From: Rhododendron vialii
Taxonomy: Eukaryota; Streptophyta; Magnoliopsida; Ericales; Ericaceae
Length of the DNA: 64,000 nucleotides
Direction: 5' to 3'
Assembly: GCF_030253575.1 (NCBI RefSeq)
Contig: NC_080569.1
Coordinates: 14,875,501-14,939,500, forward strand
Part shown: positions 35,901 to 44,095 of the stretch, one piece after another
Position numbering within the stretch: position 1 is the stretch's first letter
How the letters are laid out: every line of letters begins with the position of its first letter
The notes under the pieces: model-generated
The model's input: the letters and a program-made list of their open reading frames with translations, nothing else
What the model was told of the DNA's origin: nothing
Database searches by the model: none
Made by a program: the position numbers and the translations under genes

Positions 35901-35978
35901 AAAGCTACTTTCTATGATGAGGAGAAATTTAATAAGAACGAGTTGGCTCCGATGCCTGGGGAAATCCCTGGTTTCTAA
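20928..35978 (+). CDS. DRT111: DRT111/SFPS splicing factor (SPF45 homologue), two coding exons
   Basis: SPF45-type nuclear protein that helps select 3' splice sites. The Arabidopsis homologue (DRT111, also SFPS) acts in phytochrome and ABA responses and was first cloned as a DNA-damage-tolerance gene. Exons 20928-21731 and 35685-35978 join ATG/GTG in phase 0 with GT-AG borders, giving 365 residues against about 387 in Arabidopsis. The N-terminus MLGGLYGDLPPPS is family-specific. Residues 85-150 hold EEYDPARPNDYEEY and a charged Arg/Glu helix. The G-patch spans about 207-250 (MMAKMGWKEGQGLGKQEQG). The C-terminal RRM of UHM type starts at RVLLLRNM (about 261). The region between G-patch and RRM is a little shorter than in Arabidopsis. 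The gene converges with the BZR-like gene. The 13,953-bp intron is packed with transposons. Confidence 0.93.
21732..22258. repeat. start of the DRT111 intron, with a short tandem duplication
   Basis: After the donor GTATGT, a 37-bp unit containing GATAAGAATTCTAGTTTGTA occurs twice in tandem (about 21812-21890). Nothing else is recognised before the Mutator-like insertion. Confidence 0.5.
22268..23322. mobile_element. Pack-MULE: Mutator-like element carrying a gene fragment (1055 bp)
   Basis: Perfect 9-bp duplications GTTTTAGAA (22259-22267 and 23323-23331) flank inverted repeats of about 170 bp that start CAGAAATGCTATGGGTACAC at both ends. A 9-bp duplication plus long TIRs defines a Mutator-like element. 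It has no transposase; its interior carries a captured protein-coding fragment (22529-22795, minus). It sits in the DRT111 intron, with the fragment antisense to DRT111. Confidence 0.9.
22529..22795 (-). pseudogene. captured exon of a plant membrane-protein gene, frameshifted
   Basis: Starting at ATG 22795, the minus strand encodes MEAGKEVFEKAQRFVRTVYF, then a hydrophobic segment (MVAMVVSLLVLSAPLLVSIV), then VPWVLISSFTCVRC and a stop. Shifting one base at TGTTAAC (an extra A) continues the same protein as YSFQEHLHRYSFKTSLVDNP. From memory this matches the conserved N-terminus of a plant multi-pass membrane family often annotated as alpha/beta-hydrolase-like; I am unsure of that name. The fragment ends near ...VRSVIEIL. 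Donor gene not in the window. Confidence 0.65.
23332..24291. other. DRT111 intron, no feature recognised
   Basis: A/T-rich intronic sequence. Short open frames on the minus strand (for example 23857-24186) show no recognisable family and no codon pattern convincing enough to call a gene. Confidence 0.4.
24292..24945. repeat. tandem duplication, 322-bp unit
   Basis: Two copies (24292-24613 and 24614-about 24945) both begin GGTTAAAAGGTCGTCTTTTT and contain AAGGCGCCATCTTG and GCATTTTGTAGTGCCTTGGA at 322-bp spacing. Divergence is low, indicating a recent local duplication in the DRT111 intron. The second copy has about 10 extra bases near its end. Confidence 0.85.
25087..27325 (+). pseudogene. 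LINE ORF1 (DUF4283-type gag-like protein), broken
   Basis: This is the first reading frame of a plant L1-type non-LTR retrotransposon, normally an RNA-binding nucleoprotein. Recognisable pieces are FLFSLPLFEEAQRVLKGNW, WVKILGLPL, FKEIGNHCGGYLFVDKET and LRWARIAV, the order of the DUF4283 domain found in such proteins. The frame is interrupted by stops near 25411, 25578, 25822, 26054 and 26402, and by a shift between frames near 25820. The last segment (26477-27325) is a long Gly/Ser/Glu-rich linker. No clear zinc knuckle is visible. The true 5' end of the element is uncertain. Confidence 0.7.
27393..28116 (+). pseudogene. LINE endonuclease domain, frameshifted
   Basis: APE-type endonuclease that nicks target DNA for LINE integration. 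Catalytic-region blocks appear in order but in different frames: MKIKIISWNVRGLNAREKRA (27393 on), VCLQETKLKE (near 27497), VYGPVINRHRGELWDEL (near 27723), then SRIDRFLFSTAWEEHF and PRPISDHMPILLDS (27990-28095). At least four frameshifts are needed, one at a G run near 27815-27826, so no functional endonuclease can be made from this copy. Confidence 0.85.
28141..31056 (+). CDS. LINE (L1-type) reverse transcriptase with zf-RVT domain
   Basis: An intact 971-codon frame. The N-terminal coiled segment contains WRQKSRNLWLKEGERNTRYF. RT domain: FVALIPKKGGAEDIRDFRPI (about 260), LDIEKAYDHVNW (about 333-344), SRGLRQGDPLSSLLF (about 385) and the active-site ILYADDTLLF with YADD at about 443-446. The C-terminal zf-RVT domain starts near residue 806 (WKSKAPLKVAFFVWCAAQ, CCMCKRDAESVNHLL). 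It is in one frame with the last endonuclease piece but separated by a stop before the ATG. A poly-A tail ends at 31148. The element lies in sense orientation within the DRT111 intron. It is unlikely to be autonomous because ORF1 and the endonuclease are broken. Confidence 0.92.
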   Translation: MWLLSEGFADRVGEWWNSYSVMGKPSFVLAKKLKLLKTDLRKWNSEVFGRLEFEKAKVVDEIRRWDAEEQIRALMEDEKILRVKAKEEFGKIAKFEEISWRQKSRNLWLKEGERNTRYFHRMANCNRRNNFIGKIIIGNSHLDKDEEIRNGIANFYEGLFREEGVGRPLVDELEFGALSVEDASCLERPFDESEVVVALKSMNGDKAPGPDGMSMAFFQHCWGTVKGEVMGMFHYFWEHGEFERSLNASFVALIPKKGGAEDIRDFRPISLMGGAYKLLAKVLASRMKKVVGKVVSESQNAFVHGRQILDAVLVANECVDSRLKAGIPGLVCKLDIEKAYDHVNWDFLLYIMERMGFGGLWRKWIKACISSVTMSVLVNGTPAGFFQTSRGLRQGDPLSSLLFILVMEVLSRLLQKAVQGGFLQGFEVGRTDGLGMMVSHILYADDTLLFCNAEPTQMGYLRCVLLCFEAVSGLKVNLGKSEMIPVGVVDDIGALAQILGCRVASLPAMYLGMPLGSSFKSKAVWDSVVECFQKRLAGWKRQYIPKGGRLTFINSTLSSLPTYFMSLFVIPVSVVKRLEKIQRDFLWGGVGEEFKYHLVDWDTVCTPICEGGLGVRRLKLFNEALLGKWLWRFACERERWWRKVVVAKYGCEWGGWSTRFVNLPYGVGLWRGIMKGWEAFVIYTHLAVGEGRRVKFWDHVWCGEVSLQVAFPCIYRLACKRDATVSDYLLHNDGATVWDIRLHRNVKEGEEEALMALFYRLYGLQGIGEGEDEMCWKLTKSGLFEVKSYYHALRGSGNSTLPWQAIWKSKAPLKVAFFVWCAAQGKILTIDNLIRRRRIIVNWCCMCKRDAESVNHLLIHCSVAWELWSTVLSWFGLQWVMSRNVLELLIAWRGARVGKQRKRVWAMIPLCLMWTICRERNSRCFERVEKPLFKIKSFVVSSLYNWDKGDCNPSLDHFLEWFELFFSTGGV
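31176..32059. mobile_element. hAT-like non-autonomous element (884 bp)
   Basis: The ends are CAGTGTTCTAAAAG and, as reverse complement of the right end, CAATGTTCTAAAAG. Subterminal regions are rich in GATTAATCGG-like words. GTCTATG occurs at both sides (31166-31172 and 32060-32066), but the left copy is three bases away from the terminus, so the 8-bp duplication is imperfect. A (TC)n run lies at about 31562-31580. No transposase is encoded. Confidence 0.65.
32068..34200. other. DRT111 intron, no feature recognised
   Basis: Unique-looking intronic sequence without a convincing gene, long repeat or transposon end. Several short frames exist but none resembles a known family. Confidence 0.4.
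34201..34648. mobile_element. hAT-like MITE with GGACAC repeats (remnant)
   Basis: The right end reads, as reverse complement, CAGTGTCGGACACGGCGGGG. The left end, ATGTATGGACACGG followed by (GGACAC)n at about 34207-34231, is its degraded partner. Subterminal GGACACGG words occur at both ends. No flanking 8-bp duplication is preserved, so the left limit is approximate. Confidence 0.55.
34649..35684. other. 3' end of the DRT111 intron
   Basis: No gene is recognised. A (CA)n run is present at about 35397-35418. The intron closes with a pyrimidine-rich tract and the acceptor AAG at 35682-35684. Confidence 0.5.
35685..35978 (+). CDS. DRT111: DRT111 terminal exon: UHM-type RRM
   Basis: This 98-codon exon (with stop TAA) supplies nearly all of the C-terminal RRM that binds ULM peptides of other splicing factors. 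VGPGEVDDELEDEVGSECAK follows directly on RVLLLRNM from exon 1. The acidic helix (DDELEDE) and the R-x-F motif (GRFFGGRVV), which in SPF45 contacts the ULM tryptophan, are both present. It ends ELAPMPGEIPGF. The strong conservation here argues that the gene still splices across its long intron. Confidence 0.93.
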   Translation: MGPGEVDDELEDEVGSECAKYGIVTKVLIFEITEPNFPSDEAVRIFVQFERAEETTKAVVDLEGRFFGGRVVKATFYDEEKFNKNELAPMPGEIPGF

Positions 35979-37086
35979 ATTCCAGGAGTAAGCTCCAGAT
36001 GTGAGTCATATTTGGCAATCTTCAGAATCCTCGGTAGGCATGTACTTGAACTTTTTCTTGACACAGGAAATTTTAGAAGGATTGTTAGTGGCATTTTTAC
36101 TTGGGAGCAACGTTTGGGTGGGTTTTTAAACTTGCAAGGATGGAGTTTATTCTCTCTCATCATTCGTGTAAAAAATGTGTAGAACTAAGCCTAGTGCAAA
36201 CTGTGGCTATGTTGTGAAGAATTGGTTGGTTGTGTCAATTTAACCCAATAGAACAATGTGACATTGTGATTTTTTTTTTTTCATCGTGAAATTGTTTGAC
36301 AATTGAATAAAGTGAAATGAAATCAATGGTCATTCTCTTGATGCCTCATTTCAACGTGTTACTGTTGCTAATTGTACAAAACTGTTCAAGGAAAGACATT
36401 TTCACCAATTTGGTTAACTGCTGATCAAGGAATGACCCCCCCTTTTTTTTTTTTTACTTTTCGAAAAAAACCAACCGGTTTAAAATCTGGAGAGGAGAGA
36501 GAGAACCTACTACAATTTGTTTCATATGACGAAGGGGATGAGCGGAATGGGGAGTCTAATAGATGAGAATGCAAAACATATCCTATATTAAATAAAACAA
36601 AGTACAAGTGCGTGTGTGCAAAAGGCACTACCGGTTTAAAAATACAGAAAAAAAAAAAAAAAAGAACACAAGAAGGCATCAAAATAAACACAAGAAAAGC
36701 AGCTCGGTGTCGATTTGGGTAATGAAGGATCACCACCGAATCTTACCTACGAATGGGAAGTCTACTGAATAAAATTGTGAACCACCTAAATAATCATTCA
36801 GGATAAAACCATATGCTCAGTTTTCTAGCTTTTGTAATCATATTGGATCAAAAGAAACGAATCAAAACAGAAGACAAGTGAAAGAAGGTAATTCCATCCA
36901 AATGGTAAACTGTCTATGACACAGAGGAGTATTTGCAACTTCCCATGATACATCGCTTCCCGCCCTGAGCAAAAAGCCGAAAGACAATGTCGTATAGAGA
37001 GAGCACTGCACTAGCCCTAAGGGCATATTTGGTAAAAACAAAAATACGACTAGGGCAAATTTGGCAAAAAATAAAAAAAGGTCCTT
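35979..37086. other. intergenic region between convergent DRT111 and the BZR-like gene
   Basis: It contains the DRT111 3' untranslated region and, at its right end, the 3' side of the BZR-like gene. Poly-T (about 36270-36280 and 36437-36452) and poly-A (about 36647-36664) runs are present. No gene was found. Confidence 0.45.
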
Positions 37087-38890
37087 TTAGGCACGGCGTA
37101 GAGGCGAACCCACCGGCGTGTTCTGGTTAGATGCCCTCGCCTCCTGGAAGTACATCAGCTTTTGCTGGTGGTGATCGTACGCCACCGTCACCGCCGCCGA
37201 CGGTCCTCCACCGCGCGCGGCGGCGGAGGTTTGGTTGAGGCCACCACCGAGGCTTCGGTACGGATCACAAGACGAGGAGACACCGCCGCAAAAGCTGCTG
37301 GACCCACTACTGCCAGAGAAGTTTTTGTAAAAAGGCCCACCGAAGCCCGCCAGGGAATCTCCTCCGCCTACGATGAGGCTGCTGGTCGGCGTGGCGCTTC
37401 TTTGTCCGGCGCCGCAAAGTGGGCAGACAGTTGTACCCTATAAAGAAAAACTCCATGGAAACAAACAAGATGTCAAAACAAAAACAAATCTGTTCTTGTT
37501 CGCTTAACGAGGCATTTTGGAAAACAGTTTCTGCAAACACAATTACTACTATCAGTTTCTGTTTTCAAGTTGGAAACATTCAAAAATTATATTCCTATAT
37601 CACTTTGCATTTGCATAGCAACATAACGCGCGCAGGACTATTTGAGGAAAATTATACAGTACTATTAAATTAATTGGTCAAAAGAGCAATTCTACGTGCA
37701 TAAACTGATGTGTTCCCTCCGTTCCATAAAGTGGTGGATCAACTTGATCTTCTACAAAATTACGTGTATTTTTCAACTTTGAAAATAATGTATTTAGTTT
37801 TTTAAATTTTTTAACCATTCAAAAGATCTTATCAAAATATATCAAACAATATTTATATTGCACAAAAAAAATAATTGCAATAAATACAATATTTTTTAGC
37901 TTAAAAATTAGAGAAGTGCTAGCCGTACCGACCAATTTCAAACCGAAACCGTACCGACGGCCGCTCCGGGCTGTCTCCGGCCACCGGACGACCGATCCGA
38001 GCCGTTCAAAAATTCTAAAAAAAAAAACCGAGGGGCCTCACGCGAGAATAAACGGCATCCGATGTATGTAGGGTGGTTAGATCGAGTACCCTATTTTTCG
38101 CGTATACATATATAAACGAGTATACACGAAAAATAGGATACTCGATCTAACCACCCTACACACATCGGATGCCGTTTATTCTCGCGTAAGGCCACTCGGT
38201 TTTTTTTTTTAGAATTTTTGAACGGCTCGGATCGGCCGTCCGGTGGCCGGAGACAGCCCGGAGCGGCCGTCGGTACGGTTTCGGTTTGAAATTGGTCGGT
38301 ACGGCTAGGATTTCTGTAAAAATTATACGTAATTTCGTATGAGATCAACTTCTTGAGATGAAAGACCAAAAGTTAAAATGTCCAATAATCATGAACCTCA
38401 TAAAATAAAATTTTAAACCCGTGTCCGAATTTGTACAAAGAAATTGTGTGCAGAGACATTTGTGTTCTGTTTGTCAAATACGAACAGAATTCCTACCTAC
38501 CCCAGTAGGCAGTTAGCTAGCTAACATAATCTTATTATTACTTTATTTATTTTTACTCTCAGATACGTATAAAATGTTTATTATGGGTTAATTAGAACAT
38601 CACTTCGAAATACAAATCTCACGCATATTGCATGGTGTTGTTCGTACATTGGCGGCAGCGGCGGAGGAGGCGCGGTAGGTGGTGCCGTCGGGGTCGATGA
38701 CCCAACCGGACTCTGCGGCGAGCTCGCGGAGGACCTCGTTGATGTCGGCGCGGGGGGAGAGGCGGTAACCGCCGTGCTTGCGGAGGCCGTGGAAGATCTT
38801 GGTGGTGATGGACCTCCTCTGCCTCTCTCTCATCTTGGTCTTCTCTCTTTCCTCTGCGCTTCTCCCACCGTTGCTTCCCGCGTCCTTCAT
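37087..38890 (-). CDS. short BES1/BZR1-family DNA-binding protein, two exons
   Basis: Exons 38890-38648 and 37437-37087 join in phase 0 and encode 197 residues. Residues 20-73 are the BES1/BZR1 N-terminal (bHLH-like) DNA-binding domain: MRERQRRSITTKIFHGLRKH, then RLSPRADINEVLRELAAESGW and DPDGTTYR. This family regulates brassinosteroid-responsive genes in the nucleus. Exon 2 starts GTTVCPLCGAG, is Gly/Ser-rich, and ends TPVGSPLRRA. The usual BZR1 C-terminal EAR motif (LxLxL) is not visible, and the protein is shorter than typical BZR1 (about 330 aa), so it is a divergent subgroup. The start is the ATG giving MKDAGSNGG; an upstream in-frame ATG exists at about 38962. The donor (AAT/GTACGA) is weak. 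The 1210-bp intron contains a 407-bp palindrome. Confidence 0.8.
37911..38317. repeat. 407-bp palindrome (foldback MITE) in the BZR-like intron
   Basis: The left arm (from CTAGCCGTACCGACCAATTT) and right arm (to AAATTGGTCGGTACGGCTAG) are near-perfect reverse complements over about 190 bases each. They include GTTTCGGTTTGAAATTGG and GCCGTTTATTCTCGCG, with a short loop around 38105-38118. No coding content is present. Flanking sequence is A/T-rich and no target duplication is certain. Confidence 0.85.
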
Positions 38891-40261
38891 CTCTCTCGCA
38901 GATGGAATACTGCTGATTGGATGGAGTATAAAACAACTTTTTAATTCTATACTAGACGACACAGGAGAAATTTTTCGGTGTCGGGTGAGTATATTTCACG
39001 TGGTATTCGCTCGGCACATTCGAACCGTCCATTACACCTTTAAACGGTTTGGATTGAAACACTCTTTCTTTTCTCAACCTAACATTTTCTTTTTCTATTT
39101 TTTCTCTTCAAATTTGAGCCACCAAAAAATATAATGAACGATTCGAAAGAACCGAGTGAACACCATGTGTTGCCCGCTCGGAAATGAAAAAAATTTCGAC
39201 GAGCAGAGGTGCTTTGGGGGCTCTTAAAAGACGTGGGTGGTACTATATCGGACTGATGTGAGAGAGTTGCATTGAAGGAAGAGCGAGAGGGGGGTGCGCC
39301 GGGGTGGTTGTTGTGTATGAGAAAAAATATGATTCATGTACATACACCATGTACATATGCATTTTGGACCCGTCTAGAATTATTCAAGCCGTTTATTTTG
39401 TTCAAAATATTTTGGTAAAAGCCTTTATAAAAAATCAATTTTTTCGGATATCGAGAACAACATTTTCCAAAAATCTAACTTTGTTTCAGAATATAAGTCT
39501 CGATTTTGATGCAAAATTGAATATTTCGTAAAAATGTCTTACTGATATTTGAAAAAGTTGGTTTTTTACAGACTTTAAAACAAATAATTTTGAACAAATT
39601 GAACGGTTCAGATCAATTTTTTAGAACCCAAGACGACCCAAAATAAATGTATATAGATGTAGGTGCCTATAGCAGTATAGCACAGCTGGTATGTATAGAT
39701 GATTTGGTTATGCTTTTTGCATGACAGAGAAGGTATGAGAGTCGCTACTGCATGTCTCTGTACATCGAAATGGAATCACGCGGTAGAAGTGAGAGAGAGA
39801 GAGAGAGAGAGGTGGTAGTTTTTGGCGGCTAAAGATCAGAGTAGTTAAGGCGCAGACTGCAGAGATAGGCAGGCACTCATTAGCTTGTAAATTGCTAATC
39901 CCCCCCTGACACATCCCCCGGCCCTACCTCTCTTTTTCCATTATACCCCCGCCTCTTTCTCTCTCTCTCTTTTCTTTCTTTCTTTTTTTACCGTTTGTTT
40001 CTTCTTCTTTTTTTCTTTTCTTTTCAGTTTCGTTTTTTTTTTCGTTTTTTTTTTCAATTTCGTTTTTTTTTTCATTTTATTTCCTTTTCTTTCTTTTCAG
40101 TTTGAATTTTTTTTTCCTCTTTAATAATAGGTTCAAGTCTAATTCTAGGCTTTGTAAAGTAATTGAGAGAAAAAAAGTGTTTCAATTGATCATGTTTATC
40201 CGACTGTTTTATTTTTATTTTTTTGTCCTTTATAGATTAAAAAATATAGTTACTAAAATAA
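38891..40261. other. upstream region of the BZR-like gene, low-complexity sequence
   Basis: It holds the 5' leader and presumed promoter of the minus-strand BZR-like gene; no TATA box is convincing. An AG run lies at about 39788-39811, and a C/T-rich then T-rich stretch at 39940-40125. No gene is recognised. Confidence 0.4.
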
Positions 40262-41400
40262 GTGTTTCAATTTTCAATCCGTTTGAACCGGCGCAAAGTT
40301 GTTATTTTTCTGATCATTTCATCCTAAATGGTCCTAATAAATTTGTGACTCCAAGGCCTTTCAATGGACACCCTAAGAGAGTTTTGAAACTAAATAATGA
40401 GTCTTAGGGTATTTGTTGAAAGGCTTTAAACCAAAAAATTCATTATGATCATTTAAAATAAAATAATAAAAAAAACGATCCTTGCTCTGATTTAACTGAA
40501 TTGAAAATTAAAGCACTTAATTCTTCAATTATATTTTTAAATATACAAAGGGTGTATTTATAGAAATTAAATAAATGAGGTATAAGTAAATAAAAAATTA
40601 AATTAAGGATCAAAAAAAAAATTCTCTCTCCTCCTCGCTTCAGTTTCTGTCTTCTCTTTTCAGGTTATGCATATTTTTTAAAAAGGTGTTCTGGAATAGG
40701 GTCCACTCTCCAATCTTCATAGACTGTTTTAGACAGTTTGTAAGTTTGAACTAATGGTCATAATTAATTTTTTTGAACCAACGGGCAACTTTGAACCAAT
40801 GTTTAATTTTTTTAACTTTTTAGACAGTTTATATATTTAAAAATATAGTTAAAAAATTAAGTGTTCCAAATTTTAATATATTTAAACCGGTGGAAAGATT
40901 TTATTTTTTTAATCATTTTATCCTAAATGGTCATAATTAAATTTTGACTCTAGAACTCTCATTGAATAGCCTTAAGAAAGTCTTAGAATCAAATATCTAT
41001 TAGGGCTAATCAATGAGAGCTACAAAGTTAAAATTTAATTATGATCATTTAGGATAAAATAATCAAAAAATTAAAATCTTTCTACCGGTTCAAACGGATT
41101 GAAATTTGGAACACTTAATTTTTTTAACCTTTTCAAACAGTTTATATATTTAAAAATATAGTTAAAAAATTAAGTGTTCCAAATTTCAATCCGTTTGAAC
41201 CAGTGGAAAGATTTTAGTTTCCTAATCATTCTATCCTAAATGGCCATAATTAAATTTTGACTTTGGGGCTCTCGTTGATTAGCCCTAAGAGATATTTGAT
41301 TCTATGAGTTCAAAAATTCATTATGACCATTAAAGATAAAATGATAAAGAAAACAAGATCTTTCCACCAATTCAACCGGATTGAAAATTGGAACACTAAA
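40262..41400. repeat. array of long palindromes (copy 2)
   Basis: Units at about 40262-40515, 40860-41120 and 41165-41400 are each inverted repeats of the family seen at 19622-20519. They share CAATCCGTTTGAACC, ATTTTATCCTAAATGG and TTTGACTCT-type arms around a CCCTAAGA...CTTAGGG core. The third unit lacks part of one arm. The interval between units one and two includes a TTTTAAAAAGGTGTTCTGGAA sequence (about 40675-40695) like the right end of the element at 17302-18975. Confidence 0.75.
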
Positions 41401-41950
41401 ATAATTTTAAATAAATAAAAAAGAAAAAAGATAGAGGAACCGGAAAGAAAAGGAAAAAAAAAAAAAGAAAGAAGAAACTGGAAAGAAGGAAGGAAAGAAA
41501 GAAAGGAAGGAAGAAAAGGAAGAGAGAGAGAGAGAGGGGGAGAGAGGGGGTAATTTCGGGAAAGGGAGGAGGGGCCGGGGGGGGGGTTGTGTCAGGGGGG
41601 GGAGTAGCAGCCTCAATTAGCTTTGAGGATCTTTTTGGTGCACACCAGGACGGGGGGAGGGGTTGCTCTGCTGTCCCTCTTTCTGTCTAGGTCAAGCGGG
41701 ATCCGCTACGGTTTTATTTTGATAATCGAAAATGTTTGCCTCGTAGCGTTCGTTTAATAAAATAATTTTTAAAAAAATTAACTCGAGCGAATATTATTAA
41801 ATGCTTGATCAAAATACATATAACTTGTCAATAAATATTTTCGACCATCAAATCAAGACCAGAAAAAATCCTGCTTAACCGGGACGGCAGGTGCCCTCAA
41901 TAGGAACAGCAGAGCCCCCAGATCACATACAGCAAATATAGCTTTGTAAT
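41401..41950. repeat. purine-rich low-complexity stretch with G runs
   Basis: 41420-41560 is almost pure A/G on the plus strand. G runs follow (about 41570-41610), which could form G-quadruplexes. Frames over this tract are compositional artefacts. No gene is recognised. Confidence 0.6.
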
Positions 41951-41954
41951 AGCT

Positions 41955-42465
41955 CCCATCCATATAAATATGGCAACCGGACCCTCCCCGTTTCGAACGG
42001 CGCAAGTTTTTCACCTCGTTTTTTGATATTGAATTGGGGTAAAAATACTAAAATTTGGCTGGGTTCGGATTGATAGTACCCCGCCCCTAAACCCGCCTCG
42101 ATATTACCCGTCCGAACCCACCTCGAAATGTATTTATTTTTAAAAATTTTACTTTTATCCTAATCTAATTATCATTAATACTTCAAATTTTACATTTTTA
42201 TCCTAATATTATTATCATTATACTAAAAAACCCTTATATTTTCACCATTATATTCTTACCCTTATTTTCTTTTTTTTGCTTTAAGATTACCAATTTTTTA
42301 AATTTTTTATGAAGTGGGGTGGGGCAAATAAACCCGTTCCCCGATCGAGATGGGAACGGGGTACCCAAAAAATACCCGGGCGGGGTCGGGGTGGGGCAGG
42401 GATTGGGTAATAATTTTCGGGTCGGGATACACAAAAAACCGCCCCGCCCTACCCCGTTACCATTC
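41955..42465. mobile_element. foldback DNA element with GGGGTACCC-like ends (remnant)
   Basis: The left part reads ATGGCAACCGGACCCTCCCC; the reverse complement of the right part reads AATGGTAACGGGGTAGGGCG. Each end has GGGGCGGG/GGGTACCC-like words, and the centre is A/T-rich. The layout is like the hAT-type elements elsewhere in the window, but I could not fix a target duplication. Confidence 0.4.
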
Positions 42466-44095
42466 CTACATCCATCTGTTTTACCCAATTTTAGTCCAAA
42501 AGTACTTGGTTCAGTTGGTTGTTAATGTTACTCATGTTACTTAGCCAAAAAATATGTTACTCATGTTAATTGAACGTGCTAAAAATCACATGGTACATGA
42601 ATGTGTCGGAGTTTTTAAACACCGTGACATTCAATACGTCGAATTTGTATGGAAGACTAGTATTTTGCTCCAGCCAAATGAACCCAAAAAAGTATGCTCA
42701 TAATATTTTGGTGATCACATTTGAGTACCACTACATTATGGGTACCATGTGATGTGTTACTCATATATTGGTAGAATATGCTTTTATAAGTCATGTAGTG
42801 GAGCACATTACGTACCAATAGAATGATATCAATGTCACATGGTACCCAAAATATGATCACCATAGCATTGCTCATAAAAAGTAAACGATCTTAAGCACAC
42901 TTTCTTAATCAAAAGCACAAGGCAAAAAGACGAAGCCAGAGCCACCCAAGCATAGTGCATTTAAATCGAGTTTTTTCTCAATATGATTCAAGCAAAACCA
43001 CATGTGGTTAGGGTTGCGAAAACCCACTCAAAAGGGTTTTTTTGTTTGTATGAGGCGTAAAATCTTAACTCTTGTGAAATCCGTCCAAACAGAATTGTCC
43101 CAATTTTAATTAGGCCTCCACTAGTAGACAATATGATTTATCCCAAAAAATACTTGAGTTATGTGTAAACTAATTTGAACACATTGAGTTACAAAGAAAT
43201 GTGTGCGCTTATTGATGCATGTTTGTGACTCTCTTTTTTTGCCAAAATGTTGAGAGGTTCCATTGATAGGAGAAACAGTACATCAAAAAAAGCAAGATCC
43301 CCACGACACAACGTGCAAATCAAGCCACAAGAGAGAAGCCAGTAAGAAAGCACCCCCACTCCCCCACACAAATCTTCTAGTCACAACATTCACCGCAGAA
43401 AAATCGCACAACCAAACCAATGGAAACTCCCGAAGGGGAGGAAACAACCCCATCAGGGGGAAACAAAAAAAAAACAAAACAAACGCAGCAGAGAAAAACA
43501 AATCAAAACCTACAGAAACAGATCTACACTCCTAAATTCGGTTACCGAAATCGCAGATCACTGCAGCAACCATACCCTACCATCTAGCAGCACCAATGTT
43601 TGTGACTTAGAGGGAGACCGAACCTTGCCACTATTTTCCTCTCTTATCTATTTTAAGACTTGCACATACGTTGCTTGAATACGTCCAACAAAAAGTCTAT
43701 ATAACTACAACTCATTACACAAACAAAATACACTCACATTTATTTGTGGGTCTGACACACATTGAATGTGTAGTGTGCGTGGATCTCCATGTGAATGTGT
43801 TTGTGTAAGTATTTGTAGAAGTATGTGGTTGTAGAAAAATTGATACAACCCAAGCTAAATAGGCCTGTTCAAAGAACAAACAAAAAAAAAAGCTAAATAG
43901 GCAAATTTTGGGGCATCAAATTTCCACAGCAAAGCCGGGGGAAGAAAGAAGGTGGAGAGGGGAAGCGAAAGGGATTTTAATATATTCTACCGGAATCACA
44001 TAAACCTCCGCCTGAATTTCTGTCCCTCGCAAAAAAAAAAGAAAAGAAAGGGCGATCACGATTACAATTATCCAACTTTAGGTACCAGTAAAGTG
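42466..44095. other. intergenic, no gene recognised
   Basis: A/T-rich. A partly inverted repeat lies at about 42690-42870 (TTTTGGTGATCACATTTGAG and GTGACATGGTACC-like sequence). A frame at 43263-43535 is lysine/asparagine-rich and unlike any family I know. The right end is the 3' untranslated region of the KxDL gene. Confidence 0.4.

Noticed and set aside
41407..41616. Ser/Phe-rich minus-strand frame
   Set aside because: Product of a purine-rich low-complexity tract.
43263..43535. 90-codon Lys/Asn-rich plus frame
   Set aside because: Composition-driven and unlike any family; possibly decayed retroelement but not supportable.
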